This document shows positions 17,268 to 27,416 of a DNA stretch of 64,000 nucleotides, piece after piece. Source of the DNA: Burkholderia sp. Leaf177. Lineage in GTDB: Bacteria; Pseudomonadota; Gammaproteobacteria; Burkholderiales; Burkholderiaceae. Below the pieces are notes generated by a model. The model saw only the letters and a program-made list of their open reading frames with translations, was not told where the DNA came from and ran no database searches. Where the stretch lies: positions 156,379 through 220,378 of the forward strand of contig NZ_LMPF01000003.1 of assembly GCF_001424345.1 (NCBI RefSeq), given 5' to 3'. A program made the position numbers and the translations under genes. Each line of letters opens with the position of its first letter. Position 1 is the stretch's first letter.

Positions 17268-18650
17268 ATGCCACACGCTTTGATTGTCGAAGACGATCCG
17301 AACAGCCTTTCCGGCCTGTCCGCCATTCTTGCGGCCGATGGTTTTTCCGTCGATACCGCCACCACGCTCGCCGAGGCGCGCTCCGCACTCACGCGCTTCA
17401 TTCCAGACGTCGTGCTGGTCGATCTGAACCTGCCCGATGGCAGCGGTCTCGACCTCCTGCACAATCTTCCTGCGCAGCCGCCGGGCGGTGCGTTGCCGGT
17501 CATCGTGATGACCGGGAACGCGACCGTGGAAAGCGCGATTGAAGGCTTGCGCCAGGGCATCTGGGATTACCTGCTCAAGCCGGTGAATATCCCCCGACTG
17601 CGCAGCTTGCTCGCACGCATTCCGCGTCCATACGAACTGACCGAGGAAGTCGGCGCGTTGCGCAGCACCCTGCGCGAACTCGGACATTTCGGCAGCATGC
17701 TGGGGCGTAGCGCCGCAATCCAGCACATCTACGATCTGATCGAACATACCGCGCCAACCGAAGCCGCCGTGCTGATTTGCGGAGAAGCCGGCACGGGCAA
17801 GAAAGTCGCCGCGAAAACCTTGCACGAAATGAGCCGACGCCGCAAAGGTCCGTTCGTTTCGTTCGATTGTTCGACGGCCTCAGACAGCAACGCGCGTTCG
17901 ATGGAAAGCCTGATGTTCGGCCACGAGCGCGGCGCATTTGCCGGCGCGGAAAACCGCGAACCGGGTTTGCTCGAACAGGCGGGCGGCGGCACCCTGTTCC
18001 TCGATCAGATCGATGCTTTGCCGTTTGCCCAGCAAGAAGCGCTCTTGCGTGCACTCGACTCGCAGACGTTCATGCGCGTGGGCGGCAGCAACAAGATCGT
18101 GACGGATTTCCGGCTGTTGGCATCGACCAGAATGCCGCCGAAAGACGCGGTCGCCGATGGCAAATTGCGCGAGGATTTGTTCCAGCGCTTGAACGCGTCA
18201 TCGATTGCATTGCCGCCGTTGCGTGATCGCGGCGACGATATCGCGCTGCTCGCCGAGCATTTCGTCTACGAGCTGAACCGTGAGAATCATGTGAGCGGGA
18301 TCACGAGCGGCGCGCCCAAACGCGTGAGCCCGGATTTCATTCGCGAATGTCTCGCGGCCGAGTGGCCGGGCAACGTGCGTGAATTGCGCGACCGCGTTCG
18401 ACGCGCATACCACGCGTCCGGCGATGTAATCGAAACCCTTCGCGCCGATGAACACACGAGCGCAGGCGGTCGCGGCCTGAATGGCACGAGCGTTCAGGTC
18501 ACGGTAGGAACGGCGCTCGCCGATGTGGAAGACATGTTGATCCGCGCAACGCTCGAAGCGGTTGGCGGCACGCGGCACAGGGCGGCGACGCTGCTTGGCA
18601 TCAGCCCGAAGACGCTTTATAACAAGCTGCAGCGCATGAAACTGGAGTAA
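17268..18650 (+). CDS. NtrC-family response regulator with altered AAA+ residues
   Basis: The 460-residue protein has a receiver domain (acid pocket E8-D10, phosphoacceptor D52, K in YLLKPVN), an AAA+ domain (Walker A GEAGTGKK, residues 172-179) and a C-terminal Fis-type helix-turn-helix (RHRAATLLGISPKTLYNKL). Two normally invariant features are changed. The sigma-54 contact loop reads GAFAGA (222-227) instead of GAFTGA, and Walker B reads LFLDQID, with glutamine 247 in place of the catalytic glutamate. In PspF, changes at the matching positions abolish sigma-54 activation or ATP hydrolysis. It may therefore bind DNA and respond to a kinase without canonical sigma-54 activation. No histidine kinase is adjacent. 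The ATG at 17268 gives the standard receiver start. Confidence 0.88.
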   Translation: MPHALIVEDDPNSLSGLSAILAADGFSVDTATTLAEARSALTRFIPDVVLVDLNLPDGSGLDLLHNLPAQPPGGALPVIVMTGNATVESAIEGLRQGIWDYLLKPVNIPRLRSLLARIPRPYELTEEVGALRSTLRELGHFGSMLGRSAAIQHIYDLIEHTAPTEAAVLICGEAGTGKKVAAKTLHEMSRRRKGPFVSFDCSTASDSNARSMESLMFGHERGAFAGAENREPGLLEQAGGGTLFLDQIDALPFAQQEALLRALDSQTFMRVGGSNKIVTDFRLLASTRMPPKDAVADGKLREDLFQRLNASSIALPPLRDRGDDIALLAEHFVYELNRENHVSGITSGAPKRVSPDFIRECLAAEWPGNVRELRDRVRRAYHASGDVIETLRADEHTSAGGRGLNGTSVQVTVGTALADVEDMLIRATLEAVGGTRHRAATLLGISPKTLYNKLQRMKLE

Positions 18651-18675
18651 TCAATGCGTAGTTGGACGTGCGCTT

Positions 18676-18719
18676 GAAAAAAGCCGGTGGTTTCTTTTTA
18701 AGAAACCACCGGCTTTTGC
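18676..18719. terminator. Bidirectional intrinsic terminator
   Basis: AAAAGCCGGTGGTTTCTT pairs with AAGAAACCACCGGCTTTT around a short TTT loop. It lies between the response regulator and the convergent nagZ, with T tracts on both strands. Confidence 0.93.
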
Positions 18720-18721
18720 AT

Positions 18722-19759
18722 TCAGCCCAGCGCGCTTTTGACCAGCGCCCGCGCCTGCTGATATTCGACCTGCGACATCAGCTTGTTCCATCGCCACGGA
18801 TGGCCTTTCGGCCGCATGCGCTTCAATCGCGTTTGCGACGCCTTTGTCTGCTGGAACGTCAACCGATCGAGCACTTTTTCAGCCTCTTCCGGCTGATTGC
18901 AGATCAGCACCATATCGCAGCCGGCGGTCAGCGCGGCGGTTGCAGCTTCGGTCAGCGTGCCGCCGGCGCGCGCTGCTTCCATCGATAAATCGTCGCTGAA
19001 GATTGCGCCGTTGAAACCAAGCTTGCCGCGCAAGATGTCCTGTAGCCAGACGCGCGAAAAACCGGCGGGTTTTTCATCGACTTGCGGATAGATGACGTGC
19101 GCCGGAATAACCGACGCCAGCGACATGCCCAGCCAGTCGTACGGTTTGGCATCGGCGGCGAGGATGTCCTCGAGCGAGCGATCGTCCACCGGCATGGCGA
19201 CATGCGAATCCGCCGATGCAAACCCATGTCCCGGAAAGTGCTTGCCGCAATTCGCCATGCCCGCGAGCGCGAGACCGTGGTTCAGGCTCTTCGCGAGCAT
19301 TGTCACCACGCGCGGATCGCTATGGAGCGCACGATCGCCGATTACCTTCGAATGCCCGTAATCGAGATCGAGCACCGGCGTGAAGCTCATATCGATACCG
19401 CACGCCCGCAACTCCGCCGCGAGCACGTAGCCAAACGCGGTCGCGGTTTTTGTCGCGAGCAACACGTCGCGATCCCAGAGCGCGCCGAGCTTGCCCGGCG
19501 CGGGCAGAACCGTGAAGCCGTCGGTACGAAAACGCTGCACGCGGCCGCCTTCGTGATCGACCGCGATCAGGATGTCGTCGCGCACCGCGCGTATTGCGTC
19601 GGTCAGCGCAACGAGCTGCGCCCGATCCTGGAAATGCCGCGTGAAGAGGATGATGCCGCCGGTCATCGGATGGTCGATACGGCGGATGTCGGCGTCGGAG
19701 AGCGTGGTGCCGGCCACGTCCAGCATGATCGGACCGGGAATGCGTTTTAACGAGTTCAA
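18722..19759 (-). CDS. nagZ: Beta-N-acetylhexosaminidase (peptidoglycan recycling)
   Basis: Cytoplasmic GH3 enzyme that removes N-acetylglucosamine from anhydromuropeptides during cell-wall recycling; in bacteria with inducible AmpC its products signal beta-lactam stress. The 345-residue protein shows the substrate-binding KHFPGHG loop with DSH and the nucleophile aspartate in FSDDLSM. The N-terminal IPGPIMLDVAGTTLSDADI matches the family, so the ATG at 19759 is kept. It is the last gene of the long minus-strand block, behind acpS with a 57-base gap. Confidence 0.95.
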   Translation of the reverse strand: MNSLKRIPGPIMLDVAGTTLSDADIRRIDHPMTGGIILFTRHFQDRAQLVALTDAIRAVRDDILIAVDHEGGRVQRFRTDGFTVLPAPGKLGALWDRDVLLATKTATAFGYVLAAELRACGIDMSFTPVLDLDYGHSKVIGDRALHSDPRVVTMLAKSLNHGLALAGMANCGKHFPGHGFASADSHVAMPVDDRSLEDILAADAKPYDWLGMSLASVIPAHVIYPQVDEKPAGFSRVWLQDILRGKLGFNGAIFSDDLSMEAARAGGTLTEAATAALTAGCDMVLICNQPEEAEKVLDRLTFQQTKASQTRLKRMRPKGHPWRWNKLMSQVEYQQARALVKSALG

Positions 19760-19816
19760 ATTGGAAGCGTGAAAAGTCAGCGGTTAATAGTCTTACACTC
19801 AGTCTTATATGCAGTC

Positions 19817-20215
19817 TTAAACATTCGTTTCCGCGATCACGAACGATACCGCGTAGTCGCGTTCGTCGGTGATCGTGACCTGCGCGGTGATGCCACGCGC
19901 TTTGAGCCATTCGGCGAGTTCGCCCGATGCCACCACGATCGGCTTGCCGCTCGGCTCGTTGAGCGTCTGGACGGCGCGCCAGGTCATCGGCCAGTGCATG
20001 CCGAGGCCAATCGCCTTGGAGAACGCTTCCTTCGCCGAAAATCGCGTTGCGAGGAACGCCAGGCCGCGCACTTCCGAACGCGCTTTTCTTGCGTGATAAA
20101 CGCGCAGTTCGTCGGCGCCGAGCACCTTTTCGGCGAAGCGCCCTTTCGTGCGTTCCATGACGCCGGCAATGCGGCTTACCTGCACGAGATCCGTACCGAT
20201 TCCGTAGATCGCCAT
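19817..20215 (-). CDS. acpS: Holo-[acyl-carrier-protein] synthase
   Basis: Transfers the phosphopantetheine arm from CoA to the serine of acyl carrier protein. The 132-residue protein has both family motifs: [14 protein letters not shown] with the magnesium-binding aspartate near the N-terminus, and [13 protein letters not shown]. The ATG at 20215 lies four bases after the pdxJ stop and gives the normal N-terminus. The pdxJ-acpS pairing is widely conserved. Its substrate acpP is encoded 13 kb away at 33.4 kb. Confidence 0.96.
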   Translation of the reverse strand: MAIYGIGTDLVQVSRIAGVMERTKGRFAEKVLGADELRVYHARKARSEVRGLAFLATRFSAKEAFSKAIGLGMHWPMTWRAVQTLNEPSGKPIVVASGELAEWLKARGITAQVTITDERDYAVSFVIAETNV

Positions 20216-20219
20216 GGCT

Positions 20220-20993
20220 TTATCGTGACGATGTAGCGGCAAGACGCGATGCCACCATGATCGCCTTCATCTCGCGAACGGCGTTGTCCCAGCCTGCGAA
20301 GATCGCGTGCGCGACGATTGCATGCCCGATGTTCAGCTCTACGATGCCTTCCAGCGCCGCGATCGGCTGCACGTTCGTGTAATGCAAGCCGTGTCCCGCG
20401 TTCACTTTCAAACCGAGCGAATTGCCGAAATCGACGCTGCGCGCCACGCGCTCGAATTCCTTTTGCTGCGTGGCTTCGTCATGCGCTTCGGCGTAGCTGC
20501 CCGTATGCAATTCGATCACCGGCGCGCCCGCTTCATAGGCGGCGCGAATCTGGGTTTCGTCGGCATCGATGAAAAGCGATACTCGCGCCCCTGCTTGCCG
20601 CAGTTGCTCGCACGCGGCTTTTACGGCGTTGAACTGGCCGGCGACATCAAGACCGCCTTCGGTGGTCAACTCCTGACGCTTTTCCGGCACCAGACACACG
20701 TCATGCGGACGCACGCCGCACGCAATATCGAGCATTTCCTGCGTGACCGCGCACTCGAGATTCATGCGCGTCTTGAGCAGAGGACGCAGCGCGTGGACGT
20801 CGGCATCGAGAATATGACGACGGTCCTCGCGCAAGTGCAGTGTGATCGCGTCGGCGCCCGCTTCTTCGGCTTGGAGCGCGGCGCGGATGGGATCGGGGTA
20901 TGGGGTGCCGCGCGCGTTGCGCAGCGTGGCGACGTGATCGATGTTGACGCCCAGATCGATCACATTCGCGGGCGACGAAAGAAAGAAGCTCAT
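20220..20993 (-). CDS. pdxJ: Pyridoxine 5'-phosphate synthase
   Basis: Closes the ring of vitamin B6 by condensing 1-deoxyxylulose-5-phosphate with aminoacetone phosphate. The 257-residue TIM barrel shows the N-terminal [22 protein letters not shown], the HLREDRRHI motif and the glycine-rich phosphate site near GHGLHYTN. The ATG at 20993 overlaps the recO stop (ATGA), which indicates coupling. The in-frame sequence further upstream is recO read in another frame. Confidence 0.97.
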   Translation of the reverse strand: MSFFLSSPANVIDLGVNIDHVATLRNARGTPYPDPIRAALQAEEAGADAITLHLREDRRHILDADVHALRPLLKTRMNLECAVTQEMLDIACGVRPHDVCLVPEKRQELTTEGGLDVAGQFNAVKAACEQLRQAGARVSLFIDADETQIRAAYEAGAPVIELHTGSYAEAHDEATQQKEFERVARSVDFGNSLGLKVNAGHGLHYTNVQPIAALEGIVELNIGHAIVAHAIFAGWDNAVREMKAIMVASRLAATSSR

Positions 20994-21904
20994 AGGTTTT
21001 GCAGGTCGATCAGGATTTGACGGGTGGCGAGCGGCGTGCCGCCAAGATACACGTTCAGCAGAAAGCGCATCAGCGTTTTGCTTTGCGCGGCCGTCTGCGG
21101 GCGGCTGTATTCGTCCTTCTCCATGTCGAGAAGGGTTTGGCCCGAGATCACGGGCCATTGTGACGGGACGTTGTCCGATGCTTCGCGCACACCGCGTTCC
21201 GGATCGAATACATATTTTCCATCGGCGATAACCGGCTGGCGCGTGATGGTTCTGTTCAGCGCCATTGCATAACCGGTTTCGCGCAGCAGCACGCGTTCGA
21301 ACGACCGCAGCGCGTGCAAGGCCGGCTCGCCGTGCGCGAGGCGCGACAACGTCAGCACGTAATGATTGAACAACGCGGGATGCGCGTCTTCGCGCGCGCA
21401 AAACTTGACGAGCAATTCGTTGACGTAGAAACCGCACAACAGCGCATCGCCGGCAAGCGGCAACATGCCGCCGACCCATTCGGCTTGCGTCAACGTGCGA
21501 ACCTCGCCCTTCCCCGTCCACGATAAACCCAGCGGCTGGAACGTCTGCAGCACGCCGCGCAATGCCGAATGCGGCCGCTTTGCGCCTTTGGCTACGAGCG
21601 CGACGCGGCCGTGATCGCGGGAAAACACATCCAGAATCAGGCTTGTCTCGCGATACGGATAACTATGCAGCACGAACGACGGTTGCTCGGCGATACGAAA
21701 GTCCGAGCGCGGCGCGGCGCGCGGCGGTCTGGGTTCTTTCGGTGTTTTTGGATCTTTAGGCGCGGCGGCTTTCGACGAAGCCGCGCGCGTCCCGCGCTTT
21801 TTCGGCGCGGGTGTTGAAGGCTCGTCGATACTTGCGTTATCGTCGGCGAGCGGATCGGAGTCGGCGTTGGAAGACTGTGTCATCCACGCGTCATTCGTAC
21901 CCAT
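20990..21904 (-). CDS. recO: DNA repair protein RecO
   Basis: Loads RecA with RecR at single-strand gaps. The OB fold begins around residue 74 ([22 protein letters not shown]) and is followed by the helical C-terminal domain, 304 residues in all. The first 70 residues are a proline-, lysine- and alanine-rich, probably disordered extension not present in E. coli RecO. The ATG at 21904 lies inside the end of era, overlapping it by 14 bases. A second ATG at 21883 is an alternative start just past the era stop. era-recO-pdxJ-acpS form a tight operon. Confidence 0.93.
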   Translation of the reverse strand: MGTNDAWMTQSSNADSDPLADDNASIDEPSTPAPKKRGTRAASSKAAAPKDPKTPKEPRPPRAAPRSDFRIAEQPSFVLHSYPYRETSLILDVFSRDHGRVALVAKGAKRPHSALRGVLQTFQPLGLSWTGKGEVRTLTQAEWVGGMLPLAGDALLCGFYVNELLVKFCAREDAHPALFNHYVLTLSRLAHGEPALHALRSFERVLLRETGYAMALNRTITRQPVIADGKYVFDPERGVREASDNVPSQWPVISGQTLLDMEKDEYSRPQTAAQSKTLMRFLLNVYLGGTPLATRQILIDLQNL

Positions 21905-22790
21905 AAGCGCGCAATCCCGCTTCGTTGTCGGCCCAGCCGCTCTTTACCTTGATGAAGGTTTCGAGGTACACGGGTCCATCGAAAAGCTTTTCCATGTCGA
22001 GCCGCGCCTCGGTGCTGATCTGCTTCAGCTTGGCGCCCTTCTGCCCGATGATCATCGCCTTGTGGGTATCGCGTTCCACCAGAATAGTCGCGAAAATGCG
22101 CCGCAGGCGTCCTTCGGTTTCCCATTTGTCGATCATCACCGTGCTTGTGTACGGCAGTTCGTCGCCGGTCCAGCGGAACACTTTTTCGCGCAGGATTTCA
22201 GCAGCGAGAAAACGCTCGCTGCGATCCGTCAGGTCGTCCTCGCCATAGATGGGCGAACCTTCCGGCAAATACGGCTTCACGACTGCCATCAGGCGCGTGA
22301 TGTCATCCGGATGCTTCGCGGTCATCGGCACGATTTCCTTGAAGTCGTGCAGCGCGCTCATCTTCTGCATGAACGGGAACAGCGTCTCCTTGTCGTTCAC
22401 GTGATCCAGCTTGTTCGCGATCAGAAGACACGGCGTGTCGTTCGGAATCAGGTCGAGCACTTTCTGGTCGTCAGGCCCGAAACGACCCGCTTCGATCACG
22501 AACAGGATTGCATCGACCGCCGTCAGCGTGGACGTCACGGCGCGGTTCAGCGAGCGGTTCAGCGCGCCGCTGTGCTTGGTCTGGAATCCGGGGGTATCGA
22601 CGAAAATATACTGCGCGTCGTCAAGCGTGTGGATGCCGGTGATCCGATGCCGCGTAGTCTGCGCCTTGCGCGACGTGATGCTGACTTTCTGCCCGACGAG
22701 CGCGTTCATCAAGGTCGATTTGCCGACGTTCGGCCGACCGACGATCGCGACCATGCCGCAGCGGAAACCAGGAGGAGTGGGAGCGTTCAT
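21891..22790 (-). CDS. era: GTPase Era, 30S assembly factor
   Basis: Binds 16S rRNA near its 3' end and helps 30S subunit maturation. The 299-residue protein has the G1 motif [10 protein letters not shown]3 DTPG, G4 NKLD and a C-terminal KH domain ([22 protein letters not shown]). I use the ATG at 22790. A TTG four codons earlier is possible. The gene follows rnc after 96 bases, the standard rnc-era order linking rRNA cleavage and 30S assembly. Confidence 0.97.
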   Translation of the reverse strand: MNAPTPPGFRCGMVAIVGRPNVGKSTLMNALVGQKVSITSRKAQTTRHRITGIHTLDDAQYIFVDTPGFQTKHSGALNRSLNRAVTSTLTAVDAILFVIEAGRFGPDDQKVLDLIPNDTPCLLIANKLDHVNDKETLFPFMQKMSALHDFKEIVPMTAKHPDDITRLMAVVKPYLPEGSPIYGEDDLTDRSERFLAAEILREKVFRWTGDELPYTSTVMIDKWETEGRLRRIFATILVERDTHKAMIIGQKGAKLKQISTEARLDMEKLFDGPVYLETFIKVKSGWADNEAGLRAYGYE

Positions 22791-22886
22791 AGATGTTTGC
22801 AACTGCAGATTCGTTGGGACGCGTGGCGTCCGGAGTGTGGGGCTTTCGGCGGCCGGTATTAGAGCGTTCGGCTATGGCTTTGGCGA

Positions 22887-24089
22887 TCAATGACCGGTAT
22901 CGGCCGCGCGGGCGATGGTTTCATCGACACTCGCTTCGGCGTGCGCCTCGACGCTTTCCTCAGCATTCGCCGCGACTTCTTCTCGCGGACGTGCGGGAGA
23001 CGCGGATTTCTCGATGACCGGCGAATCAGCGCCCTTGGCCGCAGACTTAGCGACGTTCTTTTCCACCGGGTTGTGCACAGCGTTATCCACCGGCTTTTCA
23101 GTGCTTTCGCTGCGCGGTGTGGACGCGTCGGATGCACTTTTTTCAGCGCGGTCTGTCCGGCTGATCGTGGCGCGCTCGGCTTTATCCCCGGACGGCTCGA
23201 CATGCGATGCACGAATCACCGCCAAAGGCGCCGTAGCCGGGCGCTCGGGGTCGTTATGCGTGTTGCTGTTGGCGGCATTTGCCCGCGCGCGTTCGCGCCG
23301 ATCGGGGGCGCGCAGATCCAGAGCCGCCTGAACGCCTGTGACGCCGGGCACGACTTCCTGTTCAGCCAGCTTCGCGGCGCGCGCGCCCTTGCGTTTGGGT
23401 TTCGTCGTGAGCGCGGGCGTTGCGGAGGCCAGTTCGTCCAGCGCCTTCTTCGCCGCGGCCTGCTCCGCTGCACGGCGGCTGGCGCCAGAACCCGAGACTT
23501 TCACTTCGAGCTTCGGCACCGTGCATTCCACTTCGAACTGCTGATTGTGCGCGGCCCCGTGCGTTGCGACCACGGTATAAGTGGGCAACGCAATCTTGTG
23601 ACCTTGCAGATACTCTTGCAGCAACGTCTTCGCATCCTTGCCGATAGTGCGCGGATCGATGTGATCGAGAATTGGCGTGTATAGCCGTTTGATGACCTGA
23701 AGCGCCGCGTCGAAACCGCCGTCCAGGAAAACCGCGCCGAAGATGGCTTCGAGCGTATCGGCCAGGATTGACGGCCGGCGGAAGCCGCCGCTTCTCAGTT
23801 CGCCCTCGCCCAGCCGCAAAGCCTCGGAGACGTTCAGCGCTTGCGCAATCTCGTAAAGCGACTGTTGCTTCACCAGATTTGCGCGGACGCGGGAAAGATC
23901 GCCTTCGTCGAGTTTTGCGAATCGTTGGAACAAAAGCGCAGCCACCACGCAATTTAGAACGGAATCTCCGAGAAATTCGAGTCGTTCGTTGTGCGTGGCA
24001 CTATGACTGCGATGGGTCATCGCCTGGCGCAGCAATTCCGCATTGCGAAATTCGTACTGAAGCCGGCTTTCCAACGGGGTTGAGGGCAT
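22887..24089 (-). CDS. rnc: Ribonuclease III with long C-terminal tail
   Basis: Cuts double-stranded RNA, including rRNA precursors. Residues 1-150 form the nuclease domain with the signature [13 protein letters not shown] and the second acidic site in [16 protein letters not shown]. Residues 155-225 form the double-stranded RNA-binding domain. The remaining 175 residues (about 225-400) are a low-complexity extension rich in alanine, glutamate, arginine and serine. E. coli RNase III is 226 residues. The tail keeps an uninterrupted frame and GC-rich third positions, so it is real. The ATG at 24089 matches the family start. Confidence 0.95.
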   Translation of the reverse strand: MPSTPLESRLQYEFRNAELLRQAMTHRSHSATHNERLEFLGDSVLNCVVAALLFQRFAKLDEGDLSRVRANLVKQQSLYEIAQALNVSEALRLGEGELRSGGFRRPSILADTLEAIFGAVFLDGGFDAALQVIKRLYTPILDHIDPRTIGKDAKTLLQEYLQGHKIALPTYTVVATHGAAHNQQFEVECTVPKLEVKVSGSGASRRAAEQAAAKKALDELASATPALTTKPKRKGARAAKLAEQEVVPGVTGVQAALDLRAPDRRERARANAANSNTHNDPERPATAPLAVIRASHVEPSGDKAERATISRTDRAEKSASDASTPRSESTEKPVDNAVHNPVEKNVAKSAAKGADSPVIEKSASPARPREEVAANAEESVEAHAEASVDETIARAADTGH

Positions 24090-24250
24090 GGGCAGAGTAT
24101 AACGCGGGCGCCGGAAGCGGCGATTTTGGCTGAAAACGGCTGAAAAACGGAAAACCAAAAAATTAATTCAGTACGGCATGGGCACGTTAGCCGCTTTTCT
24201 TCGTGCTGTTTCTAGGCGGCTTGTGCCATGTTCATTCATCGAACCTATTA

Positions 24251-24284
24251 ACGACTACGCCGCGTTATGCCGCGGCGTAGTCGT
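24251..24284. terminator. Perfect 14-bp hairpin between lepB and rnc
   Basis: ACGACTACGCCGCG (24251-24264) and its complement (24271-24284) enclose the loop TTATGC. No long T run follows on either strand, so it may be a weak terminator, an RNA-stability element or an RNase III substrate rather than a classical intrinsic terminator. It lies after lepB and before rnc in the direction of transcription. Confidence 0.5.
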
Positions 24285-24311
24285 CAATCAATTACTCGCG
24301 CATGGCGTGCT

Positions 24312-25205
24312 TCAATGGAATGAACCAATGCGCTTCAAGCTGCTGAAGTTCATCCAGATAAAGAATGCGCGCCCGACTATATTCGCATCGGGGACAAAAC
24401 CCCAATAGCGGCTGTCCGCGCTGTTATCGCGATTGTCGCCCATCATGAAGTAGCTGCCTGGCGGCACCTTGCAGATCACGCCTTGCGCGTTGTAATTGCA
24501 ATTGTCGCGATTCGGGAAATCATCGGCGCCAATCACGAACGGCGGCACTTGCGCGTTGTTCAGAATCGCATTCTTGCGGCCATCGAGATCTTCTTCGAAT
24601 TGCTTTGCATAACCAATGCGTTCGTCGTCGAAAAAATCGGGTAATGACGTTTCAGGAACCGGCTTGCCATTGATGGTCAGCTTCTTGTCCTGATATGCAA
24701 CGGTATCGCCGGGAAGTCCGATCACGCGTTTGATGTAATCCACGGATTCGTCTTTCGGGTAACGAAACACCACGACGTCACCGCGTCTAAGCGGCGTGCC
24801 ACTCGTCAGCTTCGTGTTGCTGATAGGCAGGCGCAAACCATATTCGAATTTGTTGACCAGAATGAAGTCGCCGACCAACAGCGTTGGCACCATGGATCCC
24901 GATGGAATCTTGAACGGCTCGACCACAAACGAACGCACGACGAACACAACAAGAATCACCGGAAAAAAGCTTGCCGAATATTCCAGATACCAGGGCTGGC
25001 GAAGCTTTTCATCGCGCAGACGGGCGCGCGTTTGCGGCGCATGTTCATCGGCGAATCGGGGTTCCAGGCGTGCCTGCTGTTTGTCAAATTCGGCTACCGC
25101 TTCATCTGCCGCGCGGCGCCGTTGCGGCTCGAACACCAATTTATCGAACACCCACGCGATCCCCGTCAAGACGACGAGCACCAAAAGAATCAACGCAAAA
25201 TTCAT
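24312..25205 (-). CDS. lepB: Signal peptidase I
   Basis: Removes signal peptides from exported proteins at the outer face of the inner membrane. The 297-residue protein has two N-terminal hydrophobic segments (FALILLVLVVLTGIAWV and SFFPVILVVFVVRSFVV), the catalytic serine in PSGSMVPTLL and the catalytic lysine in YPKDESVDYIKRVIGLPGD. The ATG at 25205 follows a GGAAACG-like site. It lies 21 bases after lepA, the usual lepA-lepB arrangement. Confidence 0.96.
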   Translation of the reverse strand: MNFALILLVLVVLTGIAWVFDKLVFEPQRRRAADEAVAEFDKQQARLEPRFADEHAPQTRARLRDEKLRQPWYLEYSASFFPVILVVFVVRSFVVEPFKIPSGSMVPTLLVGDFILVNKFEYGLRLPISNTKLTSGTPLRRGDVVVFRYPKDESVDYIKRVIGLPGDTVAYQDKKLTINGKPVPETSLPDFFDDERIGYAKQFEEDLDGRKNAILNNAQVPPFVIGADDFPNRDNCNYNAQGVICKVPPGSYFMMGDNRDNSADSRYWGFVPDANIVGRAFFIWMNFSSLKRIGSFH

Positions 25206-25226
25206 CAATCGTTTCCGGTTGTTTTA

Positions 25227-27017
<1,791 letters not shown>

Positions 27018-27033
27018 TCAGTGCCGATCAAGC

Positions 27034-27073
27034 AAAAAGGCGCGCCCAGACAAACGCGGAGCACGCCTTGAAA
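27034..27073 (-). terminator. Terminator-like hairpin after the glutaredoxin gene
   Basis: AAGGCG and CGCCTT arms with a long, partly paired loop. Read on the minus strand the stem ends in TTTTTGC. It sits in the 150-base gap between the glutaredoxin-like gene and lepA, so it may end sigma-E operon transcripts. Confidence 0.5.
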
Positions 27074-27167
27074 ATGGGGTGAAAAACCCTTCGATTTTAG
27101 CCGAAAAGGAGGGGGGACGGGAATTTACGTTTGCAGCCGGACGGTCGAGGGTGTGCTCGGGACTGGC

Positions 27168-27410
27168 TCAAGCTATGCCGGCGAGCGCCTGTCTCACGCG
27201 TGGTTCGTCCAGCCGGTAGTGACACAGTTCGACGCCATCGAGCACCAAAACGGGCACGAATTCGTCGTAGAGCGCTTCGAGCGCCGGATCCATATCAATA
27301 TCGATCCATTCGATCCGCATGCCGAACTCCGCCGCAATCGGCTCGAGTTCGGCGCGCAAATCCTCGCAAAGATGGCACCACGCCCGCCCATAAAGCTTGA
27401 GCGCGGACAT
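27168..27410 (-). CDS. Glutaredoxin-like protein
   Basis: An 80-residue thioredoxin-fold protein with an N-terminal redox pair CHLC in LYGRAWCHLCEDL and a cis-proline in EFVPVLVLDG. It is shorter than classical glutaredoxins and matches the DUF836/glutaredoxin-family proteins often placed beside sigma-E genes in betaproteobacteria. Six bases separate it from degP, so it is probably co-transcribed with rpoE. A thiol-disulfide role in envelope stress is an inference from position. Confidence 0.88.
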   Translation of the reverse strand: MSALKLYGRAWCHLCEDLRAELEPIAAEFGMRIEWIDIDMDPALEALYDEFVPVLVLDGVELCHYRLDEPRVRQALAGIA

Positions 27411-27416
27411 TGCGGC

